From NCBI GenBank assembly GCA_903939665.1, contig CAJAHZ010000508.1, positions 1 to 5,214 on the forward strand: a stretch of DNA of 5,214 bases. Reading direction: 5' to 3'. The notes beneath the pieces were generated by a model, which ran no database searches, was not told the origin of the DNA, and worked only from the letters and a program-made list of their open reading frames with translations. The position numbers and the translations under genes were made by a program. Source of the stretch: an uncultured Pseudomonadota bacterium (GTDB lineage: Bacteria; Pseudomonadota; Gammaproteobacteria; Burkholderiales; Rhodocyclaceae). Shown here in pieces: positions 1-5,214 of the stretch (position 1 is the stretch's first letter; each line of letters opens with the position of its first letter).

Positions 1-945
1 CGCACCGGAACCGACTCCGTACTGATGCAGTCGTTGCTGCGCGCGGCGCAGAACGGCAAGGAAGTGACGGTCATCGTCGAACTGATGGCGCGCTTCGACG
101 AGGAGGCGAATATCGGCTGGGCAACCAAGCTGGAGGAAGTCGGCGCGCACGTCGTTTATGGTGTTGTGGGCTATAAGACGCACGCCAAGATGCTGATGGT
201 CGTGCGCCGCGAAGAAGGCAGCAAAGGCAGCATCCTGCGCCGCTACGTGCACCTTGGCACCGGCAACTACCACCCAAAAACAGCCCGCCTGTACACCGAC
301 TTCGGCCTGCTCACCTGCAATGAGGAAATCGGCGACGACGTAAACGAGGTCTTCAAGCAACTGACCGGCCTTGGCCGTGCGCAGACGCTGAAGCACCTCT
401 GGCAAGCGCCTTTTTCCCTGCAGCAGAATATCCTCAGCGGGATCCGCGACGAGATAAAGGCCGCCCGCAACGGCAAACGGGCGCACATCATCGCCAAGAT
501 GAACTCGCTGCTCGAAGCGGAAACCATCGTAACGCTTTACGAAGCCTCGCAGGCCGGCGTCAAGATCGATCTCATCGTGCGCGGCGTGTGCGCCTTGCGA
601 CCGGGAATCAAGGGGCTATCAGAGAATATCCGCGTGCGCTCGATCATTGGCCGCCTGCTCGAACACCACCGGATTTTCTACTTCCACGCCGGCGGCGAAG
701 AGAAGGTTTATCTCTCAAGCGCCGACTGGATGGACCGCAACTTCTTCCGCCGCATCGAACTGGCCTTCCCGGTTCTCGACCGGAAACTGAAGCGCCGCGT
801 CATCAGCGAAGGGCTGCAGACCTATCTTTCCGACAACCAGCAAGCCTGGGACATGGATGCCAACGGCAAGTACCACCCGCGGCGCACCTCGCGCACCAAG
901 CCGCGCTCGGCGCAAAACGAACTGATTGAGCTGCTGAAGCCCTGA
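1..945 (+). CDS. ppk1: Polyphosphate kinase 1 (PPK1), C-terminal part, 5' end outside window
   Basis: PPK1 reversibly transfers the gamma phosphate of ATP to a growing inorganic polyphosphate chain. The frame is open from base 1 (RTGTDSVLMQ...) and gives 314 residues, a little under half of the usual ~690, so the N-terminal and head domains lie upstream. The visible part covers the two phospholipase-D-like catalytic domains. Seen directly are NGKEVTVIVELMARFDEEANI, then GYKTHAKM with the histidine (codon 181-183) that matches the autophosphorylated His435 of E. coli, then VHLGTGNYHP. The second catalytic histidine, equivalent to E. coli His592, is in LLEHHRIFYFH (codon 664-666), followed by the family signature VYLSSADWMDRN. 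The ending, with a YHPRR stretch and AQNELIELL, is typical. No frameshift or missing key residue is seen. The gene converges on relA with two bases between the stop codons. Its promoter is outside the window. Identity is very secure. Confidence 0.97.
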   Translation, partial: RTGTDSVLMQSLLRAAQNGKEVTVIVELMARFDEEANIGWATKLEEVGAHVVYGVVGYKTHAKMLMVVRREEGSKGSILRRYVHLGTGNYHPKTARLYTDFGLLTCNEEIGDDVNEVFKQLTGLGRAQTLKHLWQAPFSLQQNILSGIRDEIKAARNGKRAHIIAKMNSLLEAETIVTLYEASQAGVKIDLIVRGVCALRPGIKGLSENIRVRSIIGRLLEHHRIFYFHAGGEEKVYLSSADWMDRNFFRRIELAFPVLDRKLKRRVISEGLQTYLSDNQQAWDMDANGKYHPRRTSRTKPRSAQNELIELLKP

Positions 946-947
946 GT

Positions 948-3173
948 TCAGGCGCGGCGTGCGCCGACCACGCCTTCGACTTCGTGAATCAGCGCCAGCG
1001 TGCGCTTGAGTTGCGCAACGTTGCCGATCTCCGCCGTAAAGCCCATGTGCGCGACGCCCAGTTTGGACTGCGTATTGACTGCAATGACGTTGATTTTTTC
1101 GCGCGCAAAAACCTCGGAAACGTCGCGCAGCAAGCCCTGACGGTCATGCGCGTCGACCACGATGTCGACGGCGAATACGCCATCTGTCTGCCCGCCCCAC
1201 TCGGTCTCGATCACCCGCTCGGGATGCATCGCTTCCATGTTGGCAAAATTGGTGCAATCGGCGCGATGAATCGAAACGCCCTTGCCACGTGTCACAAAAC
1301 CGAGGATCGGGTCCGGCGGCGCCGGCTTGCAGCAGCCGGCCAACTGGGTCAGCAGCTTGTCGACGCCGACGATCAGAATGCCTTTTTCGGCGACATCACT
1401 GGCCTTGTGCTTGCGCGGCTGCGGCTCCTGCATCACGCGCTCGTCGACCGGCATTTCGCTGCCGCGCACCGCCACCTGAAGCTGCCGTGTATTCAGCTCG
1501 GCGCGTGCTGCGGCGATAAACAGATCATCGCTTTTGGCAAAACCCAGCTTCGCGGCAAGATCATCCAGATTCGTGCTGTTCTGCCCCATGCGCTGTAATT
1601 CGCGCATCACGATCGCCCGCCCTTCGGCCAGCGTCTCTTCCAGTGCCAGACTGGAAAACCAGTGTCGCGCCTTGGCCCGCGCCCGATGCGTGAACAGATA
1701 GCCGAGCGAATTGTTCAACCAGTCACGGGAAGGACCGCCGTGCTTGGCGACCACAATCTCGACACGCTGCCCGGTTTCCAGTTGCGTGTTGAGCGGCACC
1801 AGCGCGCCGTCAACCTTGGCGCCCCGGCAGCGATGGCCGAGGTCGGTATGCACCCGGTAAGCAAAGTCCACCGGCGTCGCTCCACGCGGCAGATCAACCA
1901 CGCGCCCCTGCGGCGTCATGATGTAGATCGTCTCGTCGAGCGCCGCTTCCTTGTAATGCTTGACCCAGTCCGAAGAATCGGCGACCTCATCCTTCCAGGT
2001 CAGCAGTTGGCGTAACCAGGCGATTTTCTCGTCGTAGCTGTCCTCTGAAGTGTGCCCGCTGCCTTCCTTGTAGCGCCAGTGAGCGGCGACGCCGAGTTCG
2101 GAGTGCTGGTGCATCTCCCCGGTGCGGATCTGCACTTCGAGCGAACGGCCGTCGGGACAACGCACTGCCGTATGCAACGAGCGGTAATTATTTCCCTTGG
2201 GGTTCGAGATATAGTCGTCGAACTCCTTGGAAATCGGCGACCAGATGTTGTGCACGATACCAAGCGCCGTATAACAGTCCTTCACCTCATCGACAATGAC
2301 GCGCAGGGCACGCACGTCATAAACCTCGGAGAACTCAACATCCTTCTTCCGCATCTTGTTCCAGATGCTGTAGATATGTTTTGGCCGACCATAGACTTCG
2401 GCATTGTGAATCCCCACCGTGGCCAGTTCAGCCTTCAGCCGGACAATGGCATCGGCAATGAACTGCTCGCGTTCGGTACGCTTCTCGTCGAGTTGTTTGG
2501 CAATCTTCTTGTAGATGTCGGGATGCAGGAAGCGGAACGAGAGATCCTCGAGTTCCCACTTGAGCTCCCATACACCCAGCCGGTTGGCCAGCGGCGAATA
2601 AAGTTCGAGCGTCTCGCGCGCCACCTGCGCACGCAATTCGTCCGGCACGGCGGCGTAGTAGCGCAGGGTCTGCGTGCGCGAAGCCAGGCGCAAGAGCACG
2701 ACACGAATATCCTCGACCATGGCCAGCAGCATCTTGCGCAGGACTTCGATCTGCGCCTTCATTTCCTGCGGATTGTCTTCACCGCTCTCGACCGAATGAG
2801 CGACAAAACCACGCGTAATCGGCCGCAGACGATTCAGGCGGGAAATGCCGTTCACCAGATGCGCGGCTGCCGGGCCGAAGCGCTCTTCGATGTGCATGAT
2901 GCCGTGCTCGTCGTAGGTCGGCACGGAAAACAGCAGCGCCGCCAGCCGCGAGTCGGCGTCGAGCCTCAGTCCGACCAGGATCAGCGCCATGCCGAGCGCA
3001 TGGCGCCAGACGCCCTCGCCGCTGCCCAGCGCATGATCCTTGTAGATCGACTGGGCAAACTCGACGGCCTGACGGATATTTACTGCCTCATCGGCAGAAA
3101 GACCTTCGCTGAGCGTTTGCAAGGAATGTTCGAGGTCGCTCTGAGCGGCGACCGAGTGGACGACTGAAACCAT
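948..3173 (-). CDS. relA: RelA-type (p)ppGpp synthetase (GTP pyrophosphokinase), synthetase-only
   Basis: RelA transfers pyrophosphate from ATP to GDP/GTP on ribosomes stalled by uncharged tRNA and so triggers the stringent response. The 741 residues match E. coli RelA (744). Order: a degenerate HD domain (about 30-200), the synthetase domain (about 240-370, with YGRPKHIYSIW at 261-271, YRSLHT at 330-335 and EVQIRT at 346-351), TGS (about 413-474), a helical part, a zinc-finger-like CC segment (C614, C615, D639, C640) and a C-terminal ACT domain (about 666-741). Two features separate it from bifunctional SpoT/Rel. The hydrolase HD pair is replaced by F82-S83 (ALLFSVP), and the synthetase carries EFDD (317-320), the acidic motif of monofunctional RelA, in place of RxKD. 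The ATG at 3173 is the most upstream start possible, because an in-frame TAA lies three codons before it. No Shine-Dalgarno sequence is seen. It is divergent from the transporter gene. Confidence 0.96.
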   Translation of the reverse strand: MVSVVHSVAAQSDLEHSLQTLSEGLSADEAVNIRQAVEFAQSIYKDHALGSGEGVWRHALGMALILVGLRLDADSRLAALLFSVPTYDEHGIMHIEERFGPAAAHLVNGISRLNRLRPITRGFVAHSVESGEDNPQEMKAQIEVLRKMLLAMVEDIRVVLLRLASRTQTLRYYAAVPDELRAQVARETLELYSPLANRLGVWELKWELEDLSFRFLHPDIYKKIAKQLDEKRTEREQFIADAIVRLKAELATVGIHNAEVYGRPKHIYSIWNKMRKKDVEFSEVYDVRALRVIVDEVKDCYTALGIVHNIWSPISKEFDDYISNPKGNNYRSLHTAVRCPDGRSLEVQIRTGEMHQHSELGVAAHWRYKEGSGHTSEDSYDEKIAWLRQLLTWKDEVADSSDWVKHYKEAALDETIYIMTPQGRVVDLPRGATPVDFAYRVHTDLGHRCRGAKVDGALVPLNTQLETGQRVEIVVAKHGGPSRDWLNNSLGYLFTHRARAKARHWFSSLALEETLAEGRAIVMRELQRMGQNSTNLDDLAAKLGFAKSDDLFIAAARAELNTRQLQVAVRGSEMPVDERVMQEPQPRKHKASDVAEKGILIVGVDKLLTQLAGCCKPAPPDPILGFVTRGKGVSIHRADCTNFANMEAMHPERVIETEWGGQTDGVFAVDIVVDAHDRQGLLRDVSEVFAREKINVIAVNTQSKLGVAHMGFTAEIGNVAQLKRTLALIHEVEGVVGARRA

Positions 3174-3178
3174 GCGCC

Positions 3179-3208
3179 ATTATAAAGCCAGAGCACCGTG
3201 TCTGGCAT
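3179..3208 (-). promoter_or_regulatory. Putative sigma-70 promoter of relA, with -10 almost touching the start codon
   Basis: On the - strand a consensus TATAAT lies at 3184-3179. A weak -35 candidate ATGCCA (3208-3203, four of six matches to TTGACA) is 18 bases upstream. Only five bases (GGCGC) separate the -10 from the relA ATG, so initiation at the usual distance would fall on or next to the start codon and give a leaderless or near-leaderless mRNA. An additional promoter further upstream, inside the transporter gene, cannot be excluded. The call rests on sequence match alone. Confidence 0.45.
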
Positions 3209-3211
3209 AAT
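3203..3211 (+). promoter_or_regulatory. Putative extended -10 promoter of the transporter operon
   Basis: TGG-CATAAT on the + strand fits an extended -10 element (TGn followed by five of six matches to TATAAT). No good -35 is present, as is common for extended -10 promoters. Transcription would begin near 3218 and leave a leader of about 16 bases before the ATG at 3235. An alternative is TGGACG (3157-3162), an 18-base spacer and TATAAA (3181-3186), which would start near 3193. Either one overlaps the predicted relA promoter. Confidence 0.35.
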
Positions 3212-3234
3212 GTCCGTTTGGCGACCCCCTTCAA

Positions 3235-4137
3235 ATGTTCTCGCGCTTCTCCCACCCCTACCTGCTGCTGACGCTGACCACGCTGTTCTGGTCTGGCAAC
3301 ATGGTGCTCGGGCGCGCCATACGCGATGACGTACCACCGCTCTCACTGGCTTTCTGGCGCTGGGCGATTGCACTGGCACTCACCCTGCCGCTGGCCCTGC
3401 CGCACCTTCGCTCGCAATGGCCGCTGTTGAAACGCGGCTGGAAGGAGATCTTCATTCTCGGCCTGCTCGGCGTAGGCGGCTACAACACGCTGGCCTACGT
3501 CGCCCTGCAATACACGGCGGCGACCAACGCGGTGCTGCTCAATTCCTTCATCCCGATCGCCACCATTGCCCTCTCCTGGGCGTTTCTCAAAAAACATTTG
3601 CACGGCATCGAATGGATCGGTGTCCTGCTCTCGTTCATCGGCGTTGCGGCCATCGTCTGCCGTGGCAGCCTGGATACGCTGGCCGGACTGTCACTGAACG
3701 TCGGCGACCTGTGGATGCTCGCGGCCGTGCTGACCTGGGCGCTCTACACCATCGGGCTGCAATGGCGCCCGGCCGGCGTCAACCCGATGCTCATGCTGGC
3801 GGCGTTCACGCTCGTTGGACTGCTGGCACTTGCACCGGCCTATGCCTGGGAAATCGCTCAAGGCAGAACAATCAACACCAACGCCGGCGCACTCGCCGGC
3901 ATCGCCTACACCGGCATCTTCCCGGGCTTCCTCGGCTACATCTTCTACAACCGCGCAGTCGGCGAGGTCGGCGCCAGCAAGGCCAGTCTGTTCATCCATC
4001 TGATGCCGGTGTTTGGCACGCTGCTCTCGGCGATTTTTCTTGGCGAAATCCCGCACGTTTATCACTTCGCTGGCATCGCGCTGATCTTTGCCGGCATCTA
4101 CCTGACCACGGCGGCGCTGCCGCAACTGAAAAAATAG
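3235..4137 (+). CDS. EamA-domain (drug/metabolite transporter superfamily) inner-membrane permease
   Basis: This 300-residue protein is a typical ten-helix DMT-superfamily transporter, probably an exporter of small metabolites. The substrate cannot be read from the sequence. It consists of two tandem EamA repeats, about residues 10-141 and 155-292. Predicted helices lie near 8-27, 36-55, 72-91, 97-116, 124-142, 156-176, 184-204, 215-236, 246-268 and 276-293. Family features are the opening LTTLFWSGNMVLGRAI and the closing LGEIPHVYHFAGIALIFAGIYL, which is the usual GE...G...I..G pattern of the last helix pair. The short cytoplasmic tail ends in LKK. The ATG at 3235 is the only plausible start, since an in-frame TAA lies upstream at 3208-3210 with no other start codon between. 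The bases before it (CCCCCTTCAA) contain no Shine-Dalgarno sequence. The mtfA-like gene begins six bases after its stop, so the two are probably co-transcribed. Family membership is secure; the transported compound is unknown. Confidence 0.92.
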   Translation: MFSRFSHPYLLLTLTTLFWSGNMVLGRAIRDDVPPLSLAFWRWAIALALTLPLALPHLRSQWPLLKRGWKEIFILGLLGVGGYNTLAYVALQYTAATNAVLLNSFIPIATIALSWAFLKKHLHGIEWIGVLLSFIGVAAIVCRGSLDTLAGLSLNVGDLWMLAAVLTWALYTIGLQWRPAGVNPMLMLAAFTLVGLLALAPAYAWEIAQGRTINTNAGALAGIAYTGIFPGFLGYIFYNRAVGEVGASKASLFIHLMPVFGTLLSAIFLGEIPHVYHFAGIALIFAGIYLTTAALPQLKK

Positions 4138-4143
4138 GCCCCG

Positions 4144-4920
4144 GTGATCGGCAGATTATTCAACTGGCTGCGCGGGCAGCAAACAACGGCAACACTGCCT
4201 GACACCTTGTGGCAGGACACCGTCGCCAGCCTGCCCTTTCTGGCCGGCCTGAACGACGAGGAAAAAGGCCGGCTGCGCCAGCTCTGCACGGGTTTTCTTG
4301 CCGAAAAGGAGTTCACCACGACCGGCGGCCTCGAACTCACCGACGCCATGTGCGTCTCGATTGCCGCGCAAGGCTGTCTGCCGATTCTCAATCTCGGCCT
4401 TGAGTGCTATCGCGGCTGGGTCGGCATCGTCGTATACCCCGACGAGTTCGTCGTCCCGCGCAGCGTCGAGGACGAATTCGGCATCGTCCACGAATACACC
4501 GATCTGGCATCCGGCGAAGCCTGGGAAGGCGGCCCGCTGCTTATCTCGTGGCGCGACGCGCAGATGGCGGGCGACGGCTACAACGTGGTAATCCACGAAT
4601 TCGCGCACAAACTCGACATGCTGAACGGGCCGCCCGACGGCACCCCGCCACTCCCGACGGGGATTTCGCGCAAGGACTGGGAAGACACGCTGCACGCCGC
4701 CTACGAAGACTTCTGCGCACAGGTCGACGAAGCCGAAGAACTCGACCAGGACACGCTGCTCGACCCTTATGCCGCCGAGAACCCCGGCGAGTTCTTCGCT
4801 GTCATGAGCGAAACGTTTTTCGAAGCGCCGCAGATCCTGCGCGACGAATACCCCGCGCTCTACGACAAACTGTCAGCCTTCTACCGTCAGGACCCGGCCA
4901 GTCGGCCTTCCTTCACCTGA
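4144..4920 (+). CDS. mtfA: MtfA-family zinc-dependent peptidase (Mlc titration factor A homologue)
   Basis: The 258-residue protein matches the MtfA/YeeI family (E. coli MtfA, 265 residues), a soluble zinc metallopeptidase related to the anthrax lethal factor fold. In E. coli MtfA binds the glucose-PTS repressor Mlc and its activity is modulated by it. The zinc site is visible. HEFAHKLDMLNG holds H151, E152 and H155 of the HExxH motif, and ENPGEFFAVMSETFFE supplies the third ligand, E216 (E212 in E. coli). The conserved lead-in ILNLGLECYRGWVGIVVYPDEF is also present, so the enzyme should be active. There is no signal peptide, so it is likely cytoplasmic. The start is a GTG six bases after the transporter stop, preceded by a weak AGG (4136-4138) that overlaps the upstream TAG; translational coupling is plausible. 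Its 3' end overlaps the opposing methyltransferase gene by 34 bp. Whether an Mlc partner exists in this organism cannot be judged from this window. Confidence 0.9.
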   Translation: MIGRLFNWLRGQQTTATLPDTLWQDTVASLPFLAGLNDEEKGRLRQLCTGFLAEKEFTTTGGLELTDAMCVSIAAQGCLPILNLGLECYRGWVGIVVYPDEFVVPRSVEDEFGIVHEYTDLASGEAWEGGPLLISWRDAQMAGDGYNVVIHEFAHKLDMLNGPPDGTPPLPTGISRKDWEDTLHAAYEDFCAQVDEAEELDQDTLLDPYAAENPGEFFAVMSETFFEAPQILRDEYPALYDKLSAFYRQDPASRPSFT

Positions 4921-5214
4921 GCACCGGCGGCCTCGCTCTGCAGCGCGAGACGCCACAGCGATGTCACCTCGGCAGCCCGCGCCACGTGCAGCGGATCATC
5001 GGCATCCGAGACGCGCGGATGCGTCGGCGCGATATCCAGGCGCCCGACGACCTTCAGCCCACCCTTGGCAAAGGCGGCAAGCAACTCATCACGCGAGCGC
5101 AGGCCAAGGTGCTCGGCAAGATCCGAAAGCACCAGCCAGCCCTCGCCACCCGGCGCGAGGTGCGCCGCCAGCCCGTCGACAAAGCCGCGCAACATGCGGC
5201 TTTCCGGATCAAAC
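4887..5214 (-). CDS. Class I SAM-dependent methyltransferase, C-terminal part, 5' end outside window
   Basis: The - strand frame is open from the window edge (FDPESRMLRGF...) to a TGA at 4889-4887 and gives 108 residues. The ATG at 5195 is internal, because coding continues upstream of it in frame. The segment GFVDGLAAHLAPGGEGWLVLSDLAEHLG resembles the later strands of a Rossmann-fold methyltransferase, where a loop of the PGG type precedes a hydrophobic strand. The C-terminal motif HPRVSDADDPLHVARAAEVTSLWRLAL resembles proteobacterial proteins annotated as small-domain methyltransferases. The SAM-binding GxGxG and any NPPY-type catalytic motif would lie upstream, so the substrate (rRNA, protein or small molecule) cannot be named. 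The reading frame runs into the last codons of mtfA on the other strand; codon patterns and the familiar C-terminus favour this frame as the real gene in 4921-5214. Confidence 0.7.
   Translation of the reverse strand, partial: FDPESRMLRGFVDGLAAHLAPGGEGWLVLSDLAEHLGLRSRDELLAAFAKGGLKVVGRLDIAPTHPRVSDADDPLHVARAAEVTSLWRLALQSEAAGAQVKEGRLAGS

Larger units (their letters stand above)
3178..3212. repeat. Imperfect inverted repeat in the relA/eamA divergent promoter region
   Basis: The left arm is CATTAT-AAA-GCCAGA (3178-3192) and the right arm is TCTGGCATAATG (3201-3212). The right arm's reverse complement is CATTAT-GCCAGA, so all 12 bases pair if the three-base AAA is bulged out. The central spacer is 8 bp (3193-3200). 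The inner 6-bp arms, 3187-3192 and 3201-3206, are perfect. Each arm holds a -10-like hexamer pointing outward. This could be an operator for a dimeric regulator, or simply the near-symmetric result of two back-to-back promoters. I do not recognise the motif as a known regulator's site. Confidence 0.5.

Noticed and set aside
934..951. CTGAA/TTCAG inverted repeat at the ppk1/relA junction as a bidirectional terminator
   Set aside because: The stem is five base pairs, AT-containing, with an 8-base loop and no flanking T or A run; it is too weak to call.
984..1598. 204-codon + strand frame opposite the 3' part of relA
   Set aside because: It lies opposite the RelA ACT and zinc-finger-like coding region and has no recognisable content of its own.
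2052..3167. 371-codon open frame on the + strand opposite relA
   Set aside because: It is antisense to the well-supported relA coding sequence. Its translation resembles no family I know and it is explained by the low stop frequency in GC-rich antisense frames.
3417..4202. 261-codon + strand frame overlapping the transporter gene in another phase
   Set aside because: The translation is rich in Arg, His and Ala with no domain pattern. It is a frame shadow of the EamA gene, whose ten helices are clear.
4896..4907. GGCC-AGTC-GGCC hairpin followed by TTCCTTC near the end of mtfA
   Set aside because: The stem is only four base pairs, lies inside coding sequence on both strands and is not followed by a T-run, so I do not call it a terminator.
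1..5214. Possibility of a novel defence, mobile or biosynthetic system
   Set aside because: Every gene belongs to a common housekeeping or transporter family and base composition looks even. There are no integrase, transposase, toxin-antitoxin or repeat-array signals.

Overview
The window reads as ordinary chromosomal DNA from a betaproteobacterium. The high GC content, the wording of the PPK1 and RelA proteins, and a separate synthetase-only RelA (found in beta/gammaproteobacteria beside a second enzyme, SpoT) all point there. A member of the Rhodocyclales (the Azoarcus/Dechloromonas/Accumulibacter group) is my best guess, from general resemblance only. No mobile element, RNA gene, CRISPR array or phage gene is visible.

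Layout. Bases 1-945 (+) carry the last 314 residues of polyphosphate kinase ppk1, cut by the window edge. Two bases further on, convergent to it, lies a complete relA (948-3173, -), the ribosome-associated (p)ppGpp synthetase. A 61-bp divergent intergenic region (3174-3234) follows. It holds an imperfect inverted repeat with a -10-like element in each arm, one facing relA and one facing the next gene. On the + strand, 3235-4137 encodes a ten-helix EamA/DMT-family exporter. Six bases later a GTG starts an mtfA-like zinc peptidase gene (4144-4920), probably in the same operon. The window ends with the C-terminal part of a SAM-dependent methyltransferase gene on the - strand (4887-5214, continuing beyond the edge). 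Its 3' end overlaps the mtfA 3' end by 34 bp. Coding density is near total and no stretch over 300 bases lacks a gene.

How it fits together. ppk1 and relA are functionally linked in E. coli, where (p)ppGpp promotes polyphosphate build-up by inhibiting the exopolyphosphatase, so their end-to-end placement makes sense as a stress/nutrient-response neighbourhood. The transporter and the MtfA peptidase form a separate small unit with no evident link to it. I see no convincing new system. The most interesting signal is the compact relA/eamA promoter region, including a possible leaderless relA transcript.
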